DNA from: Pseudomonadota bacterium
GTDB lineage: Bacteria; Desulfobacterota; Desulfobulbia; Desulfobulbales; Desulfocapsaceae
Assembly (NCBI GenBank): GCA_018821785.1
Contig: JAHJLI010000064.1
Span: forward strand, 1-48,992
Direction of reading: 5' to 3'
Length of the DNA stretch: 48,992 nucleotides
Shown piece after piece: positions 36,692 through 44,065 of the stretch. Position 1 is the stretch's first letter. Each line of letters begins with the position of its first letter. The notes under the pieces were generated by a model that worked only from the letters and a program-made list of their open reading frames with translations, was not told the DNA's origin and ran no database searches. The position numbers and the translations under genes are program-made.

Positions 36692-37379
36692 TCACGAATG
36701 GTTGGCGGCAAGGCAACACCCTGCCGCCTTTCCGGCATCGCCCCCGGTATTGCCGAGAATGGTGGTAAAGACCCTGCCAGGCAGCAGGTCTTCATCTTCA
36801 GCAAACATGCAAAAGAGGCATTGCACGAGGAAATGGGCAACCTGCTGGCCGTCCCCACCTCTTTCCCGCATTTTTTGGGCCAGATCGGCAAAACTTCCCG
36901 ACGCCTCTCGGGTGATGGCGGCTGTGGATTTTTCCGGCTTGAGTTTTTCCGGGTCGGTGAATAACCAGGCGAGCATTTGCCATCCCCGCCGGATCGACCA
37001 ACTGATCAATGCTGATTTCCCGCGGCTCATCGGGATACCCGGTGAAAGCGGTGTGGATGATAATCCGTTCGCGGTCACTGACCACCAGCAAGGGTGGATT
37101 CTCAAGCCGCAGCGCATAGCCGGTTAACTGGAGCAAGGCCGCATTCAGGTCGCGCCCCGGCTTCTTGTTTTCCCAACCGAAATGACCGCGTTTCCAGACA
37201 TCGGCCCAGCCGTCACCGCCATCCGCCTTTTTCGCTCCCCGCTTAAAGCAGTAGTTATCAGGATCACGGGGTTTAGCGACGCCCAGCAGGTCGCAGAGAT
37301 CATCAAAATGGGCCTAGGCCTCACCACGTTCGCTGAGCTTGTTCTCTTTCCACAGGGTGATAAATTGTTCAGGGGTCAT
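36692..37379 (-). pseudogene. N-terminal remnant of an MmeI-like type IIG restriction-methylation enzyme
   Basis: Reading from ATG 37377-37379: MTPEQFITLWKENKLSERGEA, an in-frame TAG (37314-37316), then HFDDLCDLLGVAKP, GGDGWADVWKRGHFGWE, DLNAALLQLTGYALRLENPPLLVVSD and IIIHTAFTGYP. After one frameshift near 36985 follow WLFTDPEKLKPEKS and VAHFLVQCLFCMFAEDEDLLPGR. These are the conserved N-terminal nuclease and helical segments of MmeI-type single-chain enzymes (usually about 900 residues). Only some 225 residues remain; the methyltransferase and target-recognition parts are absent from the window. Non-functional relic of a foreign-DNA defence gene. Confidence 0.85.
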
Positions 37380-37915
37380 TTTCTTCCTTCATCAGCAAAT
37401 GGAGCGGAACCACGGTAAATTTATGCTCCCCCTCGACTGCAGCAGAAATGTGATTATTTGCCGGAATTTTCAAATAATCGAAAACCAAGCGAGGAGAAAA
37501 ACTGAGTTGCCTGATTTTCTGAGCTACATTGCATACACCCTTACTTTTGAGGAGGCCGATAACGAATCTTCGTCGTCGGGTGATATTTCCCGGACCATAA
37601 CCTTGCGAGATTCTACAGCTATCCTCATCAAAATTCCAGTCAAGGATGTAGTGGCAGCTGTTTTCAGTGTGAAAATAATTGCCAAAGCTGCCGGGAAAAG
37701 GTAGTTTTGTTGCGTTGGAGAGTATGACCCGTTGCTCGGGATGGCTTTCAACAGGAACCCCGAAGAAACGACTGCTTATTCACCTATCACCTTCTCTCGC
37801 ATTCCACATTCCCGGAACCGAGTGTCACTCTGATTTGACACAATGTCGTATTTGCAAGTAATGTCAGCCTATTATATGTTTTTTCACTGCACCTGACTCT
37901 TGGTAAGGAGGAAAC
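37380..37915. other. Gene-poor stretch before the cytochrome operon
   Basis: About 535 bases with only short frames on both strands and no recognised product. A TTGACA box at 37835-37840 may belong to a promoter for the downstream operon, but no convincing -10 follows it. Confidence 0.4.
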
Positions 37916-39676
37916 ATGCATTATCCTGTCTGGTATCTCCCCGAAATAGGCGGAGGCAGCCTGATCGCGTTGATCGCGGTCTTTCATGTGTTTGTCTCCC
38001 ATTTCGCGGTCGGCGGTGGTTTGTATCTGGTGCTGGCCGAACGTAAGGGATTGCGTGAGCACAGCCAGGCCATACTCGATTTCACCCATCGTCACGCAAA
38101 ATTCTTCTTGTTGGTCAGCATGGTCCTCGGTTCGATCAGCGGAGTCGGCATCTGGTTCATCATCTCTCTGGTCAACCCGGCTGCGACCTCCTATCTGATC
38201 CATAGCTTTGTGTTTGGCTGGGCAGCGGAATGGGTGTTTTTCACGGTAGAGATCGCCGCCGCTTTCGTTTATTTCTATCTGTTCGGCAAGATGGATTGGT
38301 CGACCCACCTCAAGGTCGGCTACCTCTATTTCTTTGCAGCCTGGATGTCGCTTTTTCTCATCAACGGCATTATCGGGGTGATGCTCACCCCCGGTACCTG
38401 GGCCGAGACTGGAGACTTCTGGCAGGGATTTTTCAATCCTTCTTTCTGGCCGTCGCTGTTTTTCAGAACGTTCATGGCTATTCTTCTGGCCGGCTGCTAT
38501 GGCTGCCTCAGTGCGGCCTGGTCACGAGACGAGGTGGTGCGGGTGAAGATGACCCGCTTTTCCGGGCTGTGGTCGCTTGTCGCCTTTATCGGTGCCGTTC
38601 CGGCCGCCGCCTGGTATGTGCTGGTGCTGCCTGCAGGCCCCCGCCAGCTTGTGCTCGGCAAATCACCGACCATCGTTCTAGCCTTGGAGTACGGGGCGGT
38701 GGCGGTCCTGCTGCTCTTGACAATCACCCTGGTTGCCACGATTATTCGACCACAGTTCAACAACCGGCTGGTGGCTCTAGTGGCCATGGCCTGTGCCTTT
38801 GTGTTGCTCGGTTCGTTTGAATGGATCCGCGAGGCGGCCCGTCGACCCTATGTTATCAATGAGGTGATCTACTCCAACTCCATTTTTAAAAAAGATGCGG
38901 ATAAACTCACTGCCTCCGGATTTCTGGAATCAGCCATCTGGGTTACACACAAACGACTCAGCCCGGATAACAGGGTGGCGGCCGGCCGTGAACTGTTCAT
39001 CCATCAGTGTTATAGCTGCCACACCCTTGGTGGAGGCAATAACGACCTGGCGGCTCAGACCGCCGACATGAGTTATTCGGCCCTGGTGGCCTATCTGGGG
39101 AAGATGCATACCCTCAGGCCATTCATGCCTCCTTTTATCGGCACGCCGGACGAGGCCCGAGCGCTGGCCTCCTATCTGATTGGCAAGGTGCACGGTAAGG
39201 AGGTGCAGGAACCGGTTGAGCGGGCCGGTGATGGCCTGGCCGCCGGCCGGCGACTTTTCGAGGAGAATTGCGCGGCCTGCCACAGCCAGGAGGATGTTGC
39301 AGGTGCCTTCGATGATCAAACTAAGGAGAAAGCAGAAACGATACTGCTGACGCTCAATGAGATATCCTCTGAAATGGCATCGTTTGGTGGCACCGATTTC
39401 GAGCGAGGGTTACTCGCCGATTTTCTCCGGCTGCCGGTCGCATCGCCCGGTGCGCAGAAGGTGGTTGATGGTGCTGCGGTATTTGATATGCACTGCGCGT
39501 CCTGTCATGGTGCAGAAGATCTGGTAGAAAATACCGTTTCCTGGGATCGCGCTCTGATTTACGAAAATCTTAGCCGTTTGCAGGAACTGGTGCCCGAAAT
39601 GCCACCGTTTATCGGCAGCCAAGAGGAACGGGGAGCGCTCGCCAAGTATCTCGATGACCTGAAAGGAGGGAAATGA
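37916..39676 (+). CDS. bd-oxidase-like membrane subunit fused to a triheme cytochrome c domain
   Basis: The 586 residues start with eight or nine membrane helices distantly like CydA (HVFVSHFAVGGGLYLVLAER, FGWAAEWVFFTVEIAAAF, several conserved His), without the CydA Q-loop. A periplasmic tail carries three c-heme motifs: CYSCH (365-369), CAACH (452-456) and CASCH (527-531). Two are followed by the repeated MPPFIG...ALAxYL segment of class I cytochromes. It probably oxidises menaquinol and passes electrons to periplasmic carriers through the c hemes rather than reducing oxygen directly; this is inference. A strong AAGGAGGAAAC precedes the ATG. The stop overlaps the start of the partner subunit. 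Confidence 0.8.
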   Translation: MHYPVWYLPEIGGGSLIALIAVFHVFVSHFAVGGGLYLVLAERKGLREHSQAILDFTHRHAKFFLLVSMVLGSISGVGIWFIISLVNPAATSYLIHSFVFGWAAEWVFFTVEIAAAFVYFYLFGKMDWSTHLKVGYLYFFAAWMSLFLINGIIGVMLTPGTWAETGDFWQGFFNPSFWPSLFFRTFMAILLAGCYGCLSAAWSRDEVVRVKMTRFSGLWSLVAFIGAVPAAAWYVLVLPAGPRQLVLGKSPTIVLALEYGAVAVLLLLTITLVATIIRPQFNNRLVALVAMACAFVLLGSFEWIREAARRPYVINEVIYSNSIFKKDADKLTASGFLESAIWVTHKRLSPDNRVAAGRELFIHQCYSCHTLGGGNNDLAAQTADMSYSALVAYLGKMHTLRPFMPPFIGTPDEARALASYLIGKVHGKEVQEPVERAGDGLAAGRRLFEENCAACHSQEDVAGAFDDQTKEKAETILLTLNEISSEMASFGGTDFERGLLADFLRLPVASPGAQKVVDGAAVFDMHCASCHGAEDLVENTVSWDRALIYENLSRLQELVPEMPPFIGSQEERGALAKYLDDLKGGK

Positions 39677-40740
39677 TGGACACGCTGCTCTTGCCGCCGA
39701 CCGATATTTTGCCTGTGTCTTGGGGGTGGTTTCAATTCCTGCTGCTGCTCACTTTCCCCCTGCATCTGCTGGCGATGAATGCTATGTTGGGGGGCCTGGC
39801 TATCGGGGTTGCCCAGCACCTGCTTGGCGGCGGAGTTAGGTACCGGCTCGCCCATCGTCTAGCGATGGTCACGCCGCTGCTGATCGCCACAACCGTCAAT
39901 TTAGGGGTGGCACCGTTTCTCTTTCTCCAGGTGCTCTACGGCCATTTCATCTATACCAGTTCGATCCTGATGGCAGTTGGCTGGATCATGGTGATACCAC
40001 TGTTGATGCTCGCCTACTGGTGGGCCTACGTCTATGATTTCCAGTTCGAACTGCTGGGACGGCTGGGTTTGTTGCTTGCCGGCGGCTGTGTCCTGATCTT
40101 TCTTGGGATCGCTGCCACCTTAACCCACAATATGCTGCTGATGGGATTACCGCAGCTGTTTCAGGAATACTTTCGCCATCAGGGCGGTACCCTGATGATT
40201 GTTGACGACAACAGTTACCTTTTCCGCTATTTACATATGGTGCTGGGGGCGCTGTCTGTTGGCGGACTGGCGGTGGCGCTGATCGGCCGTTTCCATGCCG
40301 ACCGTGATCTCGAACTGGCGGATCATGCCGAGCGGGTCGGGCTGCGGGTATTTCTGATCGTCACCCTGATCAACACGGCCATTGGCACACTCTATCTGCT
40401 TGCCCTGCCGCGTGGTCAGATGCTGCTGTTCATGGGCCGCGACCTCGGGGCTACCATCGCCTTTGGCGTCGGCCTGCTGCTCACCCTCGGAGTTCTGGTG
40501 ACCGCCTGGCGCCTGCGACTGTGGTTGACAATCGCTCATGCGGTGGCGCTGGTCTATGTGATGGTATTCATGCGCAGCTGGCTGCGGTCCAGCTATTTGC
40601 AGCAGGTGTTCACCCTCGATCAGCTGCAGGTGGTGCCGCAGTACTCACCATTGCTGTTCTTTTTCGGCATCTTCGTCTTTGGTATGCTTTGTCTGACCTG
40701 GCTTTGGCGCCAGACAGCCAGAACCCTGACCGGATCCTGA
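39673..40740 (+). CDS. Membrane partner subunit of the bd-like cytochrome complex
   Basis: A 355-residue polytopic protein with about nine hydrophobic helices (FQFLLLLTFPLHLLAMNAMLGGLAIG, VNLGVAPFLFLQVLYGHF, LHMVLGALSVGGLAVAL and others). It contains several membrane-embedded His (PLHLL, YGHFIY, LTHNML, RYLHM) that could bind heme b or quinone. No confident named family, but the pattern resembles NrfD-type or bd subunit II-like quinone-interacting proteins. It overlaps the preceding gene at ATGATG (39673 or 39676; GGAGGG lies just before), so the two are certainly translated together. No other electron-transfer gene follows. Confidence 0.7.
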   Translation: MMDTLLLPPTDILPVSWGWFQFLLLLTFPLHLLAMNAMLGGLAIGVAQHLLGGGVRYRLAHRLAMVTPLLIATTVNLGVAPFLFLQVLYGHFIYTSSILMAVGWIMVIPLLMLAYWWAYVYDFQFELLGRLGLLLAGGCVLIFLGIAATLTHNMLLMGLPQLFQEYFRHQGGTLMIVDDNSYLFRYLHMVLGALSVGGLAVALIGRFHADRDLELADHAERVGLRVFLIVTLINTAIGTLYLLALPRGQMLLFMGRDLGATIAFGVGLLLTLGVLVTAWRLRLWLTIAHAVALVYVMVFMRSWLRSSYLQQVFTLDQLQVVPQYSPLLFFFGIFVFGMLCLTWLWRQTARTLTGS

Positions 40741-40826
40741 TCCATCACCAACAGACCGCTCTTTTCTTCAGCCGGGATATCTCCTCGGGTCCCCGCCATC
40801 ATCGTGAACGAGCGCATTAAGGTTTC

Positions 40827-40848
40827 TTGTGTGAGATGGATCACACAA
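40827..40848. promoter_or_regulatory. Perfect CRP-like palindrome between convergent genes
   Basis: TTGTGTGA-GATGGA-TCACACAA contains TGTGA-N6-TCACA, the consensus core of CRP/FNR-family sites. It sits between two convergent 3' ends (40740 and 40852), not in front of a seen promoter. As RNA it would make an 8-base hairpin, so it may instead help end transcription. Confidence 0.5.
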
Positions 40849-40851
40849 TCT

Positions 40852-41427
40852 CTATTGATACGTCAAAATACCCACTCCAACCAGACCAACAGTGGCCCAT
40901 CCCAAGCGATCAACATATTTGTGCAACGTCCCCTCCATCTTCTCACCGCCCAACGCCATCAGGCCTGCGACAAGAAAAAACCGCAGGCCGCGCCCAATCA
41001 TTGACGCCAGAACAAACGGAGCCATGGCCATAGACATTGCTCCTGCCGCAATGGTGAACACCTTGTAGGGGATGGGAGAAAATCCTGCGATAAAAACAGC
41101 CCAGAAACCCCAAGCACCAAACCAAGCCACAGCCGTCTGATAGGCAGCCCAATAATGGCTGTCGCGCAAAAAAGGCTCGATCCACGAGAACGCATAAATC
41201 CCAACGAAGTAACCTAAAAGACCACCAAGAACAGAGGTTGCTGTCGTCAAAAACGCATACCACCAAGCCCGTTTAGGATTGGCCAGACTCATTGGGGCTA
41301 GCATCACATCTGGCGGTATCGGGAAAAACGACGACTCCGTAAAGCTCAATACACCCAAGAGCCAAGGTGCTTTCGGATGACGAGACCATTCCATAGTTCG
41401 TCGGTAAAGAGGCGAGAAGATTTTCAT
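40852..41427 (-). CDS. YqaA/DedA-family inner-membrane protein
   Basis: A 191-residue SNARE-associated/DedA-superfamily membrane protein with four or five helices. Recognisable are the family's FTESSFFPIPPDVMLAPM re-entrant segment (E-x-x-x-x-P-x-P-P), the GGLLGYFVGIYAF glycine helix, and AGFSPIPYKVFTIAAGAM. The family is linked to lipid flippase or transport functions at the envelope, with no fixed substrate. Start ATG 41425-41427 (MKIFSPLYRR). It is convergent with the cytochrome operon; the CRP-like palindrome lies just past its stop. Confidence 0.88.
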   Translation of the reverse strand: MKIFSPLYRRTMEWSRHPKAPWLLGVLSFTESSFFPIPPDVMLAPMSLANPKRAWWYAFLTTATSVLGGLLGYFVGIYAFSWIEPFLRDSHYWAAYQTAVAWFGAWGFWAVFIAGFSPIPYKVFTIAAGAMSMAMAPFVLASMIGRGLRFFLVAGLMALGGEKMEGTLHKYVDRLGWATVGLVGVGILTYQ

Positions 41428-41463
41428 CGGAAACTTCTTTTAAAATATTCTTCGTGTTGGGGT

Positions 41464-41622
41464 TTAAGGAGCAATGGAACGTAAAACCCGGTTAAGGAAA
41501 CTGTCCTGGATGACTTTTTTATAATCACTATCTCTATGTTCAACTACAAGAATAGACACGATTTTATTTTCACTGTCAATTTCATAAAAAACAGTGAGGC
41601 AAACAAGAGAACCGATATACAT
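41464..41622 (-). pseudogene. Remnant resembling the C-terminal half of a RelE/ParE toxin
   Basis: A 52-codon frame reads MYIGSLVCLTVFYEID then SENKIVSILVVEHRDSDY. VFYEID followed by a short turn and IVSILVVEHR is the last two strands of RelE/ParE-type toxins (compare the usual RVVYEIDD...VLxVGHR). The N-terminal half with its helices is missing because a TGA precedes the first codon in frame, and no antitoxin gene is seen nearby. Likely a dead toxin-antitoxin scrap; resemblance is by eye only. The rest of 41428-41823 holds nothing recognised. Confidence 0.4.
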
Positions 41623-41823
41623 ATATTTTCAATATATTTGACCAGTTTGGCTCACTGATAGCCTCCGATCATCTTTGATTTTGCTTGGACTTTTACAATG
41701 GATGGCCCTTTATCTTTTCGTGTAATGCCTTATTTTTATGCCGTTGCGTAAATAATAGGACGGCTATTGTCAGAATTTTAAAAGCCTCTTTCTTCACCAG
41801 GCCATAACCAAGGAGACAAATTC

Positions 41824-42027
41824 ATGAAAAAAGTAAGCGAGTCGGCTACCACCCTCAAAAACCTCATCAAACACGCCATCGACGACCTTGAGGTAACCCC
41901 GGCGGAATACCAAAAAATTATGGATTGCGCCCACGCTGACGGTCATATCGACAAGGAGGAAGAGGCGTTGCTGGCCCAGTTCCAGGGCATGCTCAGTAAC
42001 GGAACCATCAAACGGGTCAAAGGCTGA
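41824..42027 (+). CDS. Small acidic helical protein, TerB-like segment
   Basis: A 67-residue cytosolic protein with no signal or membrane segment. LEVTPAEYQKIMDCAHADGHIDKEEEALLAQFQGML looks like two helices with the ADGHIDxxE turn seen in tellurite-resistance TerB and related co-chaperone-like domains. CCAAGGAGACAAATTC precedes the ATG, which is a convincing ribosome binding site. It is isolated from neighbours and followed by a GC-rich hairpin at 42039-42065. Function unknown. Confidence 0.6.
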   Translation: MKKVSESATTLKNLIKHAIDDLEVTPAEYQKIMDCAHADGHIDKEEEALLAQFQGMLSNGTIKRVKG

Positions 42028-42038
42028 GATTGAACGTT

Positions 42039-42065
42039 CGCTTGCCCCAGCTGCACGGGCAAGCG
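42039..42065 (+). terminator. GC-rich hairpin after the small TerB-like gene
   Basis: CGCTTGCCC and GGGCAAGCG form a perfect 9-base stem with a 9-base loop, 12 bases after the stop. It is followed by GAAAAAAGG rather than a T-run, so termination would be non-canonical. Confidence 0.45.
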
Positions 42066-42314
42066 GAAAAAAGGCCAAATTTCCCCGCAATCCAGGCAAA
42101 CGTCATTTCAGCCGCCAAACCTTACCGGTTATTTCCACCCTCACCGAGGGTTTTCCCCTGGATAAAGGGGTTTTCGATTGATTGAAGAATAGGGTAAAAC
42201 GAAAAGAGTTCATCGGCAAGAAACAGGTCATTTCTGCTTGTTATACTGCAACCTATTGTCAATAGAGAGAAGGGACTGGCAACCCCGCTTGATCCCAATG
42301 AAGCCGAAGTTCTG

Positions 42315-42841
42315 TTGCTTTCACTTCTTATCAGTTCGCCTAAGCCACCCACCCTGTTGAGGAAGTTTGTTCTTCCGTCCCTGGGTAAAAGATTCTTTAT
42401 CCGTCTTGCCATGGTGACACTTGCCGACTACATCCTCTTCGGCTATGCCCTCATCCCCTTGCGGATACAAGGGAAAAGCATGGATCCCACCTACCAAGAC
42501 GGTTCCTTTCGCTTTTGCTGGTACCTCCAGCATCTTTTCACCCAACAGGGACGTTTCGATATCATGGCTGTACGTTTTGCGAGAACAGGTGTGATGTTGC
42601 TTAAACGGATTATTGCCTTGCAGGGTGAAACGGTTGAATTCCGCGAAGGGTTGCTGTATGTAAACGGAAACCTCGTAGAGGAACCGTATGTCCAGCAGCG
42701 CTCCGACTGGAACCTGCCTGCACGGACTGCAAGGCTCGGGCATGTGTATGTCGTGGGGGATAAAATCGCGGGACACCCATGGACCACCATCGATTTGGCG
42801 AGGTGTCCTTAACCCGTATAGCTGGAGGCGTAATTCCTTGA
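42315..42841 (+). pseudogene. lepB: Signal peptidase I, frameshifted near its C-terminus
   Basis: Cleaves Sec signal peptides. One membrane helix (MVTLADYILFGYALIPLRI) precedes the catalytic serine in GKSMDPTY, and the general-base lysine is in MLLKRIIALQGE. The frame then breaks at GDKIAG (about 42760). Removing two A from GATAAAATCGC restores GDNRGTPMDHHRFGE and SLTRIAGGVIP, the expected end, with TGA at 42839-42841. That stop overlaps the TTG of the next gene, which confirms the original frame. No ATG is available upstream; TTG 42315 is the likeliest start, although the frame is open from 42198. Broken, or a sequencing error in an A-run. Confidence 0.8.
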
Positions 42842-43323
42842 ATACTAAAATTCTTCTGGCGGCCTTTGGCCTGGCCGTCGGCTGCGCCTTGTTCCTTTGG
42901 CCGAGTAACGAGAAAAAAATAAAAGCCAACCTCACAAAGCTAGCCGACTACTGTTCTACTCAGCAGGAGGAGGCAGTCATGGAATCTTTACAGAAAGCGC
43001 TCCAAGCGGTAAAACTTTGTGCCGACCCCTCCACGGTTCAAATCGAATCATTGAGAATTGACCGCACTTTCAATCAGCCAGAGCTCAAGGACCACATTCT
43101 CCTGCTAAAAAAAAGGCTACCCAACACCACTTTCACTTTTCACGACACGATTGTCAATCTGCCGGGCGGCAACAAGGCAGATGTCACATCCACCCTACGG
43201 ATAAGTGGAAACATAGCTAGCGACCAGATTGCCGATGCTTACGAACTTCGGATTTTGCTGATAAAAGCAGATGGGGCCTGGCATTTTTCCTCGCTCACTG
43301 CTGTCGAGTTCCTGAAAGAATAA
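42838..43323 (+). CDS. Hypothetical membrane-anchored protein coupled to lepB
   Basis: A 161-residue product from TTG 42838 (MNTKILLAAFGLAVGCALFLW). One N-terminal membrane or signal helix is followed by a soluble extracytoplasmic domain with a helical start (ANLTKLADYCSTQQEEAVMESLQKAL) and a beta-rich end (TTFTFHDTIVNLPGG, DAYELRILLIKADGAWHFSSL). The end resembles NTF2/SnoaL-like folds; GAWHFSSL is the typical last strand. GGAGG lies ten bases before the TTG, and the start overlaps the lepB stop (TTGA), so the two were translationally coupled. No named function. Confidence 0.6.
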   Translation: MNTKILLAAFGLAVGCALFLWPSNEKKIKANLTKLADYCSTQQEEAVMESLQKALQAVKLCADPSTVQIESLRIDRTFNQPELKDHILLLKKRLPNTTFTFHDTIVNLPGGNKADVTSTLRISGNIASDQIADAYELRILLIKADGAWHFSSLTAVEFLKE

Positions 43324-43438
43324 TGAAATTCGGAGTCAGCATTGACTTGTTGGCACCCTGAGAGACTGACATTTTCAAACAAATCAATACACCGGATAGA
43401 CCGGTCATTTTCAAATTGGCCCGTAGGAGAGACCCTGC

Positions 43439-43780
43439 ATGAGTAACGTATGGATTGCCTTTGGATTAAGTGCTCTTTGCCGGTATGGCGACTGCGATTG
43501 GAAGCATCATCGCTTTCACGGCAAAGAGAACAGACTATCGTTTCCTAGCGGTATCTACAGGATTCTCTGCTGGGGTTATGCTGTATTTGTCATTCGTGGA
43601 GATCTTTTTCAAGGGTATCGATTCGCTAGTGGAACGCTTTGGAGAAACCGGAGCACACTGGGCTAATACGGGTTCTTTCTTTGGTGGAATGCTGTTGATC
43701 GGGCTGATTGACAACCTGATTCCGGCCGCGAAGAATCCATACGAGATTCATTCGGAAACGGACACGCTGCCATTGCACGA
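43439..43780 (+). pseudogene. zupT: ZIP-family metal transporter (ZupT-like), frameshifted and truncated
   Basis: ATG 43439 (after GGAGAGACCCTGC) reads [14 protein letters not shown] one-base shift near 43470 then leads into [41 protein letters not shown] and [19 protein letters not shown]. These are the first three helices of ZupT-type zinc/iron importers. Homology stops around 43775, before the metal-binding HNFPEG helix, so about half the protein is gone. What follows (to 44060) is unrelated sequence containing R2 copy 2. Dead gene. Confidence 0.8.
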
Positions 43781-43975
43781 TTCTTCAGCGAGAACAACGA
43801 ATTGCGAGGCCTTGTCAAACTTCTTTCTCGGCCAACCATCATCGAAAGGTCGACAACTTTTTCCGAACATTTTTTTTGGAGGTGCTGGTGGTCTGCGCTT
43901 TTGTTCTTCCCCCCGCATGAAAGGTATGCCTTGGCAACCTCAATCATTTAAGCAAACCTGCAAGTTAACACTATT

Positions 43976-44045
43976 CCTGAACGTTTTGGCCTTGGGAATG
44001 ACCAACATCACTCCCGAAATGGAGCAATTTTGCTCTTTTGCAAAT
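43976..44045 (+). repeat. Dispersed repeat R2, copy 2
   Basis: CCTGAACGTTTTGGCC to GCTCTTTTGCAAAT, about 85-90% identical to 29008-29078. It lies between the broken ZIP transporter and the 3' end of the GGDEF response regulator. Includes the palindrome GAGCAATTTTGCTC. Confidence 0.7.
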
Positions 44046-44065
44046 ACGTTCACCGGCAAAGACAC

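Noticed and set aside
31322..37316. Two in-frame TAG codons in otherwise open genes (31322-31324 and 37314-37316), suggesting amber recoding such as pyrrolysine.
   Set aside because: guaA, the NYN gene and rpsA all end at TAG exactly where their families end, so TAG is a normal stop here. Both affected genes also carry other damage, so nonsense mutation is simpler.
40827..40848. Calling the palindrome a working CRP-controlled promoter for the YqaA gene or cytochrome operon.
   Set aside because: It lies downstream of both genes, which converge on it, so it cannot be their promoter in this arrangement.
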